DNA from: UBA2336 sp037443645 | GTDB lineage: Bacteria; Bacteroidota; Bacteroidia; Cytophagales; Cyclobacteriaceae | Length of the DNA: 64,000 nt | NCBI GenBank assembly: GCA_037443645.1 | Contig: JBBINY010000005.1 | Location: 13,142-77,141 of the forward strand | Direction of reading: 5' to 3' | In this document: in pieces, positions 15,269 through 25,327 of the stretch | How positions within the stretch are numbered: the stretch's first letter is position 1 | Layout of the letters: each line of letters begins with the position of its first letter | Position numbers and translations under genes: made by a program | Notes under the pieces: generated by a model | Told to the model about the DNA's origin: nothing | Databases searched by the model: none | The model's input: the letters and a program-made list of their open reading frames with translations, nothing else

Positions 15269-18200
15269 TTGAGGGCGACTGAATTTCTCAACCTATACTG
15301 CGCGGATGGTCTGGTAAAGACCGTAGCCGCAGGGATTGCAGCGCCCTCCTCAACCCATATCCGTATTAAAGGGCTTGCCGGAAGTTTGGACGCCCTGCTG
15401 CTTTCTGCCTGTTTCCGGCTGCACCCAACACATTATGTTGTCATCCTTCACGACCGCGAAGAAGCCGCCTACTTTCAAAATGATCTGCAAAACCTGCTGA
15501 ACAGGGATGTTCTACTTTTTCCCATGTCGTACAAACGGCCTTATGAATTCGAGGAAATTGAGAACGCCAATATCCTTATGCGCACCGAGGTGTTGAACCA
15601 GATCAACTCACAACAATCTCCGCTCATCATCGTAACCTATCCGGAAGCACTCTCAGAAAAAGTGATTAATAAACGTGCACTTTCAGCACACACTTTTTCC
15701 GTTAAGGTTGGTAGCGCCCTGGACATTCCCTTTCTGGAAGAATTTTTTCACGCTTTTGACTTCGAGAAAACAGACTTTGTGTACGAAGCCGGCCAGTTCG
15801 CTGTGCGGGGTGGAATTATTGATGTTTTCTCATACGCGCATGAATTACCCTGCCGCATTGAATTATTTGGAAATGAGGTAGACAGTATCCGAACATTTGA
15901 TCCGGGTTCACAGCTTTCGGTTGATAGCCTCGGGCAGGTAAACCTCATTCCTGATGTCCGGTCGCAGTTAGTAAAAGAAGAGCGTCAATCCTTTTTTGAA
16001 TTCCTGTTACCTGAAGCAACACTTTGGTTCAAGGACTACCGCCTTGCCCAGGATGTTGTTCAGCAAAGTTTTGAAAAGGCAGAAAACTCCTTTCAAAAAA
16101 CGCTGGCTGCGTCAGGCGGGGCCACCGTGGCACTGAGTCCGGCTGTGTTGTATGATTCAGGAACTGATTTTTTACGCTTTTCAAAACCCTACCGGAAAGT
16201 TGAGTTCGGCAACCGGTACTCGTTGCCCGGGCCTTTACTATTTGAATGGAAATCATCACCTCAGCCGGCTTTCAACAAAAACTTCGAGCTGCTTGCTTCC
16301 AACCTGATGGAGCTGCAGGCTCAGGGATTTTCCAACTTTATTGCGGCAGAAATGCCCAGGCAACTTGAGCGCTTGACCGGAATTTTTGAAGAGATCCATC
16401 CGGAGTTAACGTTCACCGCTCTTGAATTTCCGTTCAGGCAAGGTTTCGTTGACACGGTGTTGAAGATTTCCTGCTATACGGATCATCAAATATTCGAACG
16501 GTTTCACCGATACCATGCACGCGAAAAGTTCAGCAAATCAAAGGCACTAACGCTTCGTGAATTACACACCCTGCACCCGGGCGATTTTGTAACGCATATC
16601 GATCACGGCATCGGCAAATTTGCAGGCCTTGAAAAAAAGATAGTGGGCGACCGTGAGCAGGAAGCCATTCGTCTGGTATACCGCGATGATGATGTACTCT
16701 ATGTGAGCATCCACTCCCTGCATAAAATTTCCAAATACACCGGTAAAGAAGGTGCACCACCGGCCATCAGCAAACTGGGTTCGCAGGAATGGGAGAACAA
16801 AAAGACCACGGTCAAAAGGAAAGTCAAAGAAATTGCCAAAGAACTTATTGAACTGTACGCCAGGCGGAAGAATGCTCCCGGATACGCCTTTTCAGCCGAT
16901 AGCTACCTGCAGGCTGAGTTGGAATCTTCATTTGTATTTGAGGACACGCCCGATCAGGCTCGCGCTACGGATGACGTAAAACGCGACATGGAAGCACCTC
17001 ACCCGATGGATCGGTTGATCTGCGGAGATGTTGGTTTCGGTAAAACCGAAGTAGCAATACGGGCTGCCTTCAAGGCTGCAACTGATAGCCGACAGGTAGC
17101 GGTGTTGGTTCCTACAACCATTTTAGCCATGCAACACCATCGCACCTTCACCGAACGGCTAAAAGGTTTACCGGTTACGATTGATTACATATCCCGCTTC
17201 CGCACCAACCAGGAAACCAAAAAAATCCTTGCTGCAGTAAAGGAAGGCAGCGTAGATATCCTTATCGGAACACACCGGATCATCAGCAACGATGTAGAAT
17301 TCAAAAACCTGGGGCTGTTGATTGTGGATGAGGAACAAAAATTTGGTGTGAAAGTGAAAGACAGGCTGAAAGAACTAAAGGTGAATGTAGACGTGCTCAC
17401 ACTCACTGCCACACCCATCCCGCGCACATTACACTTTTCGTTAATGGGAGCACGCGATCTGAGCATTATCTCCACGCCCCCGCCCAACCGCCAACCGGTT
17501 ACCACAGAGTTACATACGTTTCATGAAACCGTCATCCGCGATGCGGTAAGCTTTGAGCTTCGCAGGGGAGGCCAGGTCTTTTTCGTGCACAACCGGATCA
17601 ACGACATCGAAGAGGTGGCCAATAGTATTTACAGACTCGTTCCCGATGCGCGAATAGCCGTTGCACATGGTCAGATGGAAGGCGATCGGCTGGAGAAAAC
17701 CATGCTGAAGTTTATCAATGGTGATTGTGATGTTCTGGTTTCCACCAACATTATTGAATCGGGGCTTGACATACCCAATGCCAACACCATTATCATTAAC
17801 CAGGCACATCTTTTCGGATTATCTGATCTTCATCAAATGCGAGGCCGTGTTGGCCGCTCGAACAAGAAAGCGTTTTGCTACCTGCTCACGCCTCCTGCCG
17901 CGTTGATTTCAACTGACTCACGCAAACGCCTGGCGGCCCTGGAAGAATTTTCTGAGTTGGGTGACGGATTCAAAGTGGCGATGCGGGACCTGGACATCCG
18001 CGGTGCAGGCAATTTGCTGGGCGCAGAACAAAGTGGGTTCATCAACGATCTCGGCTACGAAACCTATCACCGAATTCTGGACGATGCCGTACAGGAATTA
18101 AAAGAAACCGATTTCAAAGATCTGTTTGCCTCCGAGCTGGCCGAAAAAGTTAAGTTGATTGCTCAGGATTGTATCATTGAAACTGATTTCGAAATTCTTA

Positions 18201-18646
18201 TTCCTGAAGAGTATGTGAGCAACACCAGCGAACGGCTACAGCTTTATGCACGATTAGACAATATCAATGATGAACCCGGACTTACCCGGTTTATCATGGA
18301 ACTTAACGACCGGTTTGGTGAGTTGCCATCATCCGTTAATGCATTAATCAATACCGTGCGGTTGCGGTGGCTTGCCCGGCAAGCTGGCTTCGAGCGATTG
18401 AGCTTAAAGAAAGGAATTTTAAAAGGCTATTTCATTTCGAACCATGACACTTACTTCAATTCGGAAATTTTTGGAAAAATCCTGCGCTTTATTCAACAGC
18501 ATGGCAGGCAATGTCGATTACGCGAACTCAACGGTAAGGCAACGGTAACTATTGAAAATATACTTTCCGTTGAAGCAGCCATAGCAATATTGCATCAGAT
18601 CATGGGGCTTGAATACAAATCGGAGAGTGAAATACCTTCCAGGTAA
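15269..18646 (+). CDS. mfd: transcription-repair coupling factor Mfd
   Basis: A 1125-residue DNA translocase that strips RNA polymerase stalled at lesions and recruits UvrA. The order is the usual one: UvrB-homology region (FPMSYKRPYEFEEIENANILMR, quoted as SYKRPYEFEE, and GGIIDVFSYAHELPCRIELFG, quoted as GGIIDVFSY), the RNA polymerase-interacting domain (LHPGDFVTHIDHGIGKFAGL, residues about 432-451), and a RecG-like SF2 motor. The motor has Walker A GDVGFGKTE at 586-594, DEEQ as motif II, TATPIPRTL, and MRGRVGRS as motif VI, then the TRCF C-terminal domain. The start is TTG at 15269; no nearby ATG fits, and the first residues align with the family. A MITE-like repeat sits about 50 bp upstream. 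Confidence 0.96.
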   Translation: MRATEFLNLYCADGLVKTVAAGIAAPSSTHIRIKGLAGSLDALLLSACFRLHPTHYVVILHDREEAAYFQNDLQNLLNRDVLLFPMSYKRPYEFEEIENANILMRTEVLNQINSQQSPLIIVTYPEALSEKVINKRALSAHTFSVKVGSALDIPFLEEFFHAFDFEKTDFVYEAGQFAVRGGIIDVFSYAHELPCRIELFGNEVDSIRTFDPGSQLSVDSLGQVNLIPDVRSQLVKEERQSFFEFLLPEATLWFKDYRLAQDVVQQSFEKAENSFQKTLAASGGATVALSPAVLYDSGTDFLRFSKPYRKVEFGNRYSLPGPLLFEWKSSPQPAFNKNFELLASNLMELQAQGFSNFIAAEMPRQLERLTGIFEEIHPELTFTALEFPFRQGFVDTVLKISCYTDHQIFERFHRYHAREKFSKSKALTLRELHTLHPGDFVTHIDHGIGKFAGLEKKIVGDREQEAIRLVYRDDDVLYVSIHSLHKISKYTGKEGAPPAISKLGSQEWENKKTTVKRKVKEIAKELIELYARRKNAPGYAFSADSYLQAELESSFVFEDTPDQARATDDVKRDMEAPHPMDRLICGDVGFGKTEVAIRAAFKAATDSRQVAVLVPTTILAMQHHRTFTERLKGLPVTIDYISRFRTNQETKKILAAVKEGSVDILIGTHRIISNDVEFKNLGLLIVDEEQKFGVKVKDRLKELKVNVDVLTLTATPIPRTLHFSLMGARDLSIISTPPPNRQPVTTELHTFHETVIRDAVSFELRRGGQVFFVHNRINDIEEVANSIYRLVPDARIAVAHGQMEGDRLEKTMLKFINGDCDVLVSTNIIESGLDIPNANTIIINQAHLFGLSDLHQMRGRVGRSNKKAFCYLLTPPAALISTDSRKRLAALEEFSELGDGFKVAMRDLDIRGAGNLLGAEQSGFINDLGYETYHRILDDAVQELKETDFKDLFASELAEKVKLIAQDCIIETDFEILIPEEYVSNTSERLQLYARLDNINDEPGLTRFIMELNDRFGELPSSVNALINTVRLRWLARQAGFERLSLKKGILKGYFISNHDTYFNSEIFGKILRFIQQHGRQCRLRELNGKATVTIENILSVEAAIAILHQIMGLEYKSESEIPSR

Positions 18647-18858
18647 GGATCCAGGCCCACCGTGTACTCAAATGCATTAATGAGTAATACGCGTTGGTAT
18701 TTCAGTGAATAAAAAATTTCGACAAAGAAATTATCCAGCAAATACAAAAAGACCTTGCACTCACCCAGGTAGCGAAAGGTCAAATACCTGCCCCTTGTGC
18801 TAATCCTGTCATACTTTTGGTCAAACTCCAGAATCCTGAAAGCGGCAATCGGTTTCAT
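18595..18858 (-). CDS. conserved Bacteroidota protein of unknown function (87 aa)
   Basis: A small soluble protein whose coding region overlaps the 3' end of mfd by 52 bp on the opposite strand. The middle (YLLDNFFVEIFYSLKYQRVLLI) and the end (GLDPYLEGISLSDLY) match a small Bacteroidota family I recognise by sequence only: a DFFVE-type beta hairpin followed by an 'LxPYLexIsLsDL' helix. The function is unknown. The overlap with mfd and the conserved C-terminus argue that it is real, because the mfd frame is not under pressure to create these motifs on the other strand. Confidence 0.7.
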   Translation of the reverse strand: MKPIAAFRILEFDQKYDRISTRGRYLTFRYLGECKVFLYLLDNFFVEIFYSLKYQRVLLINAFEYTVGLDPYLEGISLSDLYSSPMI

Positions 18859-19125
18859 GGTTGCTACTGTTTACCTTTCCGTGAGGCAAGATTGTGCCAA
18901 ACTTCTGCCCTTTAATTTTGATGATTTAACCTTCATAATGCCCGGCTGCCGAAACATCCATTCCCTGATAGGGAGCACCTTTTCTCAAAACAATACAACC
19001 CTGCCGCGCTCGTTAATAGAGCAGCGATTTGAATTGTATTAAAGATTTATCAATAAAAAGTCTTCTGCTTGGAAAACACGCGTTTATCTATTTATATTAG
19101 CAGTTGCTTTAAAAACTAAAGTAAA

Positions 19126-20364
19126 ATGAGGAATTATATTAAGGTTCTTTTCGTGCTTGCCGGGGCCTCTGCAGTTATCTCAGGGTGCTCACTTTTTGGT
19201 AGGGGGAGCGGCAAACCCACTGCACAAAACCCGGGGCGTGTCAGTTCAGCAACCGGGCTTGCTTACAACGATGAAGATGGCGGTGGATACATGGTTAATC
19301 CTTACGAAGGTCAACCTGATGCTCCGAACATGGTATTTATTGAAGGGGGCCGTGCCGTAATGGGTTCATTTGAAGAAGATGTGATGTCCTTCCGCGATAA
19401 TATTGAACGAACGGTTTCGGTTGCTTCCTTTTATATGGACGAAACAGAAATTGCCAACATTCATTGGCTGGAATATCTGCATTACCTGGCGCGTGATTCT
19501 TCAGAGGACGTGTATCAGGCAGCTAAGCCGGATACTACCGTTTGGGTAGGTAAGCTTGCTTTTAACGATCCGTACGTTGAACACTACTTGCGCTATCCTG
19601 GATTCCGCTATTTTCCGGTTGTAGGCGTTACCTGGAATCAGGCAACTGCTTATGCTGTATGGCGTACCCGCGCTGTTAATATGGACCTTGCCAAGAAAGC
19701 TGGCGAAGAGTATGCTGAAACCGATGGACGCATTCCTCTAGAATCTGGTTTCGTTGTACCCGCTTATCGTCTGCCCACCGAAGCTGAATGGGAATATGCT
19801 GCGCAGGCTATGATCGGAACTCAGTGGCTTGAAGAAATGCAAACCCATCAGCGCATTTACCCGTGGGATGGCCACGCGCTCCGGAATCCGTATGGAAAGC
19901 AGATGGGTTTTATGCTGGCAAATTTTAAGCGCGGCCGTGGTGACTATGCCGGTATTGCCGGCCGCTTGAACGATGGTGCGCTCATTACTACCTACATTTA
20001 TGAGTTCCCTCCCAACGATTATGGGTTGTACAATATGGCGGGTAATGTGAGCGAGTGGGTTCAGGATGTATACCGTCCGCTTTCGTTCCAGGATTTTGAT
20101 GATCTTAATCCCATTCGCAGGGATGGTTTTCTTGATAAAGCAACTGGTACTGAGGGCGAGGGTAATGTTTACAATAATGTTGATCGAAACCCCGAAAGCT
20201 TTACTTCCCTTATCACGGACCGGGCACGGGTTTATAAAGGCGGAAGCTGGAAAGACGTTGCCTATTGGATGTCGCCCGGTACCCGCAGGTACCTCGATCA
20301 GGACAGCGCCACATCCACTATTGGATTCCGTTGTGCGATGATTCGCGCAGGTTCCAATTATTAG
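19126..20364 (+). CDS. gldJ: gliding motility lipoprotein GldJ
   Basis: A 412-residue lipoprotein with lipobox VISGC (Cys21) and a formylglycine-generating-enzyme (SUMF1/FGE) fold. The sequence after the signal, with the glycine-rich linker YNDEDGGGYMVNP and the domain opening MVFIEGGRAVMGSFEEDVM, then VASFYMDETEIANIHWLEYL, follows GldJ of Flavobacterium and Cytophaga closely. The C-terminal FGE motifs YNMAGNVSEWV, YKGGSWKD and IGFRCAM are present. In GldJ and GldK the FGE fold is structural rather than enzymatic; GldJ is needed for gliding and for stability of GldK in the type IX secretion/gliding motor. It stands alone in the window, and a strong bidirectional terminator follows. Confidence 0.9.
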   Translation: MRNYIKVLFVLAGASAVISGCSLFGRGSGKPTAQNPGRVSSATGLAYNDEDGGGYMVNPYEGQPDAPNMVFIEGGRAVMGSFEEDVMSFRDNIERTVSVASFYMDETEIANIHWLEYLHYLARDSSEDVYQAAKPDTTVWVGKLAFNDPYVEHYLRYPGFRYFPVVGVTWNQATAYAVWRTRAVNMDLAKKAGEEYAETDGRIPLESGFVVPAYRLPTEAEWEYAAQAMIGTQWLEEMQTHQRIYPWDGHALRNPYGKQMGFMLANFKRGRGDYAGIAGRLNDGALITTYIYEFPPNDYGLYNMAGNVSEWVQDVYRPLSFQDFDDLNPIRRDGFLDKATGTEGEGNVYNNVDRNPESFTSLITDRARVYKGGSWKDVAYWMSPGTRRYLDQDSATSTIGFRCAMIRAGSNY

Positions 20365-20383
20365 GAAAGGATCAGGTTTCTCT

Positions 20384-20421
20384 AAAAAAGCCTGTTTATT
20401 ACCGGTAAACAGGCTTTTTTT
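20384..20421. terminator. bidirectional terminator between gldJ and comF
   Basis: AAAAAAGCCTGTTTA and TAAACAGGCTTTTTT form a 15-bp perfect stem around a TTACCGG loop, flanked by A and T runs so that it works in both directions. Its last bases overlap the comF stop codon. Confidence 0.92.
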
Positions 20422-21124
20422 ATTCACCTGAATAAGCAATGCTAACGGCACTGATGGCCTTGCATTGGGCATTGGAAAGCGCATGACTGCACGCCTCAAT
20501 GGTGGCTCCGGTTGTGATTACATCATCCGCCAACAGCACATGCTTACCTTCAACCCGTTGTGTGTCCGTTACCACAAATACCTCCCTAACATTTTCCCAT
20601 CGCATCAACCGGCTTTTTCGCGTTTGCGTTTCAGTATTTAAAACCCGTTTCACCGCAAGCGTATCCACCGGAATCTTCATGCTATCGGAAAGGCCTTTGG
20701 CAAATTCTTCACTTTGATTATATCCTCTTCGCTTCCTTTTCCACTCATGAAGTGGAATCGGAACAATCAGGTTTAGTTGACTGCTGCATTCCATCTGAAT
20801 CAACTCGTGTCCATAAACGCGGCCGAGTAACCTTCCAATCTCTGGTTGATTGTTATATTTCAACTCGTGCAGCAATGCTTGCACAATACTTCCCTTTCTG
20901 AACAAAAGAAAAGAAGATGCAAACGAAAGATTAACTCTTCCGCTTATCCGGCTGTAAACCGGGTTGTCGGAATACTGATGATAGTTTGTGCGCGGAAGAT
21001 TGTGGATACAATGGGTGCAAACAAACTCCTCTCCTTTGGCCAGGGCGGATTTGCAAGCCGCGCAATACCGCGGGTAAATCAACGATACAAAGTCGGAAAC
21101 AATATCAGTCAGGCCTGATTTCAA
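20420..21124 (-). CDS. comF: ComF-family phosphoribosyltransferase-like protein
   Basis: A 234-residue protein. The N-terminus holds a four-Cys zinc ribbon (YCAACKSAL ... VCTHCIHNLP), and the C-terminal half is a PRTase fold with the PRPP-binding loop VLLADDVITTGATIEAC. In naturally competent bacteria ComF/ComFC helps bring single-stranded DNA into the cell; in many Bacteroidota the gene is kept without known competence. The end overlaps the terminator shared with gldJ. The start is ATG at 21124, with the divergent carboxymuconolactone decarboxylase-like gene 50 bp away. Confidence 0.92.
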   Translation of the reverse strand: MKSGLTDIVSDFVSLIYPRYCAACKSALAKGEEFVCTHCIHNLPRTNYHQYSDNPVYSRISGRVNLSFASSFLLFRKGSIVQALLHELKYNNQPEIGRLLGRVYGHELIQMECSSQLNLIVPIPLHEWKRKRRGYNQSEEFAKGLSDSMKIPVDTLAVKRVLNTETQTRKSRLMRWENVREVFVVTDTQRVEGKHVLLADDVITTGATIEACSHALSNAQCKAISAVSIAYSGE

Positions 21125-21174
21125 GATTGGTATATTTACATGTTTTTAAGATAGGTAATTAACCACATACACAA

Positions 21175-21516
21175 ATGGGCCTGGTATCCGAGTTTAATAA
21201 GTACAGGAGCAAAATGAATGAAAAAATTCAGGCTGCCGATAACCTTATACTAAAACGCATCTTCAATCTTGATACGAATGCGTACACGCCCGGTGTTTTG
21301 GATCTGAAAACAAAGGAGCTGATCGGGCTAACCTGCTCATTGGTATTACGATGTGACGATTGTGTAAAATACCATCTAGGCAAATGCAAAGAAACCGGCC
21401 TCTCCACTGAACAAGTGAACGAAGCGATGGGACTTGCCACACTCATCGGGGGCACTATCGTTATTCCTCACTTACGAAGAGCATTTGAATACTGGGAAGA
21501 ATTAAATCATGTATAA
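21175..21516 (+). CDS. carboxymuconolactone decarboxylase/AhpD-family protein
   Basis: A 113-residue all-helical protein of the AhpD-like family. The core LKTKELIGLTCSLVLRCDDCVKYHLGKC (sub-motifs LKTKELIGLT and RCDDCVKYHL) has the redox CxxC pair (CDDC) followed by His three positions later, as in AhpD and other alkylhydroperoxidase-type members, so a thiol-redox role is more likely than true decarboxylase activity. It overlaps the next gene by 8 bp, so the two are translationally coupled. Confidence 0.88.
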   Translation: MGLVSEFNKYRSKMNEKIQAADNLILKRIFNLDTNAYTPGVLDLKTKELIGLTCSLVLRCDDCVKYHLGKCKETGLSTEQVNEAMGLATLIGGTIVIPHLRRAFEYWEELNHV

Positions 21517-21898
21517 GCGCGATCTTGAACTTGACCGGAAGTGGGAGCAATTGCTTCAACAGCTGGAAAAGGCCGTGGGCAAACGACCCAAGGATTTGAA
21601 TGCGGTATTATTTCTGATTGGTGTGCAGGAATTAGGACAGGGGCAAAAGTTCTTTTCGAAGGAAGAAAAGCAGGACTTGATGCACATTGCCATATGCCGG
21701 GTGCTAAGCCGCTCAGGATATTACACCCTGGTTGGCCTGGATAAGCAAGGCTGGCCGCACTGGAGGTTGGAAAAAAAGCTACCCAATTTTGACCTCATGG
21801 AGCAGGAGAAGCTGCTAAAAATGCATATTCTGGATTATTTTGAAGAGGAGTACGCCTGGAAATTCTCACCCGGGGTGTTGCGGAATGGGCCCGTCTGA
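21509..21898 (+). CDS. conserved Bacteroidota protein of unknown function (129 aa)
   Basis: A soluble 129-residue protein. Segments such as KRPKDLNAVLFLIGVQELGQG, quoted here as DLNAVLFLIGVQELG, and FSKEEKQDLMHIAICRVLS recall a small helical family found across Bacteroidota, but I know no assigned function. It overlaps the upstream AhpD-like gene by 8 bp, and a shared role in redox or stress handling is possible but unproven. It ends 96 bp before the giant coiled-coil gene; a weak hairpin (CCCCTA-TATT-TAGGGG, 21924-21939) lies between. Confidence 0.8.
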   Translation: MYKRDLELDRKWEQLLQQLEKAVGKRPKDLNAVLFLIGVQELGQGQKFFSKEEKQDLMHIAICRVLSRSGYYTLVGLDKQGWPHWRLEKKLPNFDLMEQEKLLKMHILDYFEEEYAWKFSPGVLRNGPV

Positions 21899-21994
21899 AT
21901 GTGGTTGTTCTACCCGCCCCCAGCCCCTATATTTAGGGGCGCCCCAAAAACTTTGCATATGAGGCTAACGTTTTCAAACGTATAAAGGAATTCT

Positions 21995-24900
21995 ATGCGC
22001 GGGATTGAAACGATTGAAGAAAAGATAGATGCCTTCCGCAAAAAGTATTACCTCAATCTGTTGGTTCGTGGACTGCTTCTGACGCTTACCATCACAACGG
22101 TGTATTTTCTGTTGGCTGCCCTTATGGAATACGCCTTTTGGCTCAACACCTATGTCCGGTTAATGGTACTTCTATTATTCTTCAGTATTGTTCTCTACTG
22201 TATCTGGCGCTATTTGAAGAATCCGATAGAATATTTGGTAGCACGAAAAGGTATTAACAACGAACAAAGCGCAAGAATAATCGGGGACTCTTTGCCTGCA
22301 GTTCGTGATAAATTAATCAACCTGGTTCAACTGGCAGGATTTTCAACCCATTCGGGCCTTGCCTATGCCAGTGTTACACAGAAAACCACCATGCTGGAGC
22401 CCATTCGGTTTGAGCGGGTAATTGACCTCCGGGAGAATTACAGGTACTTAAGCTATCTTCTGATCCCTGTACTACTGATTCTATTGCTCCTGCTGATCAA
22501 CAAAAGCATGCTGGTACAAAGTACTCACCGCATTATTCATTTTAACAGAACCTTTGCCCCTCAGGCGCCTTTTCAGTTCAGCATTCAGAATCAATCACTA
22601 ACTGCTTTTCGTAACGAAGACTTTACCGTGTTGCTTAGCCTTGAGGGTAACTCCATTCCTGAGTATGCCTACATTCTTTCAGGCACACAACGTTTTAAAA
22701 TGGAATCAAGTGAGATCGGACGATTTCAATTCACATTTGAAAAAATGCAGGAGCCGCGAAAAATTAGGTTTGAGGCTGCCTCTTATCAATCAACGCCTTA
22801 CGAAATCCAGCTTGCCGACCGGCCTGAACTAACGCAACTCATAACAAAACTGGAGTACCCGGTCTACTTGTCAAAGAAATCGGAGGTAATAACCAATGCC
22901 GGAGCATTGGAAGTGCCCGAAGGAACGGTGATTACCTGGGATGCAAAAACATCTAACACCCTCAGGGCTGAAATGCGGTTTGATAACATGGAACAGGTGG
23001 CAATGCAACTGGTTGATAATCAATTCTTTACATTGAAAAAACTCCTCCTCAAGGATACCCCTTACGAACTTCTTCTTGCAAATGACAATAGCCAAAACAA
23101 AGATCGGATGGCGTATTCAATTCAGGTTGTCAACGATCAGTATCCGCAAATTTCAGTGAACAATTTCAGCGATTCAATTTACTACCAGCACATTGTTCTG
23201 GGAGGCCTCATTTCGGATGACTACGGACTCAGTTCGTTGCGCCTGCATTACACCGTTAAGGACATCAGGCGGCAGGAGCTTGTAGCAAAAAGTTTTGCGA
23301 TACCTATTTTTCCAAATCAACAGCAACAAAGCTTCTTCTATAACTGGCGTTTAGACTCACTTTCGTTAAAACCTGGTGAGCAACTTGAATATTATTTGCA
23401 AGTATGGGATAATGATGGCGTTAACGGAAGAAAGGCAACCCGTTCGGCTTCGTACACTCTATTCGTACCGGATAAGGACCAGCTTGCGGCTGACATTGCG
23501 AACTCCCAAACCAAAACAGAGCAAGCACTACGTGAGACTGCTGAGAAAGCGGAGCAACTCAGAAAGAGCATTGAGGATGCAAATCAAAAACTTAAAGGCA
23601 AGCAATCTCTTGACTGGCAAGAGAAAAAGAAACTTGATGAAATCGTTGAGGAACGGAAAAATCTTGACCGGCTGATCAAAGAATTAAGCGATGCCAATAA
23701 AATGCTGGAAAAGAAAAAAGATGCATTTACCGAACAAGACGAACGCATACGCCAGAAGGCTGAACAGATACAAAAGCTGATGGACGAACTATTAGACGAG
23801 GAAACTAAAAAGCTTATTGAGGAGCTTCAGAAACTGCTTCGCGAGAATGCCAATCTATCCGACATCCAGAAACTAATGGACAGGTTGAACAAAAATTCAA
23901 AAAATCTTGAGAACGAACTGGAGCGGACACTCGCGCTCTATAAACAGCTACAATTGGAATTTAAAACAGACCAGGCAATTAACGACCTGAAAGAAAATAT
24001 CAAGGAACAACAAAACCTTCTCGATAAAACCGAAAAACTTGAACAAGAGGAGAAGGACAAGAACAAAAAGGGGAGTAGTGACAAAAATCAAACATCCCAG
24101 GAACTCGCCAAAGAACAGGAAGTTGCGAATGAAGAATTCAATAAGACCAAAGAAAAGCTGGATGAGCTCCATAAACTGGCCGAAGAGTTAGGCGATTCCA
24201 AAGAATTGCCCGATCAGGAAGATGCCGGAGAGGTGGATAAGCAACAGAAGCAAAGCAAGGAAAGCCTGGAGGAAAATGCACCCGGCAAGTCGAAACAGCA
24301 TCAACAAAAAGCCATCCAGAAGATGAGCGAAATGCAGCAAAAAATGGAAGACATGCAAAATTCCATGCAAATGGATCTGGACATGCAGAATATTGAATCA
24401 CTTCGCCAGATCATCCATGGCCTGATTAAATTATCATTTGACCAGGAGAATCTCCTTAAGCAATTTGGAGAGCTCCAGGTAAATGATCCTCGGTTTAATA
24501 CATTGGCCCAACGGCAGTTAAAAATTAAGGACGATGTTAAAGTGCTGGAAGACAGCTTGTTAGCCTTATCAAAACGAGATGAGATGATGGGTTCATTCAT
24601 AACCCGCGAAGTCAACGAACTAAACGATCACTTAGAAAAAGCCATTGATGCAAACCGCGAAAAACGAAGACAACCAGCCTTAAGCGAAATGCAATTCAGC
24701 ATGACCTCGCTGAATAACCTGGCCCTGATGCTGGACAGCCATTTTGATATGCTTATGCAAATGATGGCAAATGCCAAGCCTTCAATGAAATCCAAACAAA
24801 AAGGCAAAGAGCCAAACTTATCGCAATTACAACAACAGCTTAATAACCGGATCGAACAGCTAAAGAACAGCGGAAAGGAGGGAAGGCAACTTTCTGAAGA

Positions 24901-25312
24901 GCTTGCAGAAATGGCGGCCGAACAGGAGCGTATTCGGAGAGCATTGCAGGAAATGCAAGAAAAGATGAAGCAAAACGTTTCAGAGCTACCTGGCGGGGAT
25001 ATTACCGACAAAATGGAGGAAACAGAGGTGGATTTGGTTAACAAGAAACTTACCGATCAGCTCATCAAACGCCAGCAGGATATCCTGACAAGACTATTGG
25101 AGGCCGAGAAATCAATGCGTGAGCAAGACATGGACGAAGAACGTAAAGGGGAAACGGCTAAAGATTACCAAAACGAAATGCCAAAAGCCATTGAAGAGTA
25201 TCTTAAGCAAAAAGAAAAGGAGGTAGAATTACTTAAAAGCATGCCCCCAAGGCTATATCCCTTTTACAAAAAGGAGGTTGGTGATTACTTTAAGCGATTA
25301 CGCGAAAACTAA
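21995..25312 (+). CDS. giant membrane-anchored coiled-coil protein (DUF4175-like)
   Basis: A 1105-residue protein with two N-terminal membrane helices (about 20-44 and 52-72) and a third near 150-170. A beta-rich region (about 180-490) contains PEFs such as LISDDYGLSSLRLHYTV, resembling bacterial Ig-like folds. Then come about 600 residues of Glu/Lys/Gln-rich coiled coil with EKAEQLRKSIEDANQ- and MQQKMEDMQNSMQMD-type heptads. This layout matches Bacteroidota proteins often labelled DUF4175. The function is unknown; the topology suggests an inner-membrane protein with a periplasmic rod. It opens the plus-strand block that includes a GHKL protein, ybeY and mnmG, with 15 bp to the next start. 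The base composition is A-rich because of the coiled coil. Confidence 0.85.
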   Translation: MRGIETIEEKIDAFRKKYYLNLLVRGLLLTLTITTVYFLLAALMEYAFWLNTYVRLMVLLLFFSIVLYCIWRYLKNPIEYLVARKGINNEQSARIIGDSLPAVRDKLINLVQLAGFSTHSGLAYASVTQKTTMLEPIRFERVIDLRENYRYLSYLLIPVLLILLLLLINKSMLVQSTHRIIHFNRTFAPQAPFQFSIQNQSLTAFRNEDFTVLLSLEGNSIPEYAYILSGTQRFKMESSEIGRFQFTFEKMQEPRKIRFEAASYQSTPYEIQLADRPELTQLITKLEYPVYLSKKSEVITNAGALEVPEGTVITWDAKTSNTLRAEMRFDNMEQVAMQLVDNQFFTLKKLLLKDTPYELLLANDNSQNKDRMAYSIQVVNDQYPQISVNNFSDSIYYQHIVLGGLISDDYGLSSLRLHYTVKDIRRQELVAKSFAIPIFPNQQQQSFFYNWRLDSLSLKPGEQLEYYLQVWDNDGVNGRKATRSASYTLFVPDKDQLAADIANSQTKTEQALRETAEKAEQLRKSIEDANQKLKGKQSLDWQEKKKLDEIVEERKNLDRLIKELSDANKMLEKKKDAFTEQDERIRQKAEQIQKLMDELLDEETKKLIEELQKLLRENANLSDIQKLMDRLNKNSKNLENELERTLALYKQLQLEFKTDQAINDLKENIKEQQNLLDKTEKLEQEEKDKNKKGSSDKNQTSQELAKEQEVANEEFNKTKEKLDELHKLAEELGDSKELPDQEDAGEVDKQQKQSKESLEENAPGKSKQHQQKAIQKMSEMQQKMEDMQNSMQMDLDMQNIESLRQIIHGLIKLSFDQENLLKQFGELQVNDPRFNTLAQRQLKIKDDVKVLEDSLLALSKRDEMMGSFITREVNELNDHLEKAIDANREKRRQPALSEMQFSMTSLNNLALMLDSHFDMLMQMMANAKPSMKSKQKGKEPNLSQLQQQLNNRIEQLKNSGKEGRQLSEELAEMAAEQERIRRALQEMQEKMKQNVSELPGGDITDKMEETEVDLVNKKLTDQLIKRQQDILTRLLEAEKSMREQDMDEERKGETAKDYQNEMPKAIEEYLKQKEKEVELLKSMPPRLYPFYKKEVGDYFKRLREN

Positions 25313-25327
25313 GCGATATTGCGCAAA

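Noticed and set aside
21924..21939. CCCCTA-TATT-TAGGGG hairpin as terminator or riboswitch
   Set aside because: A 6-bp stem without a T run and no recognisable riboswitch core; too weak to call.
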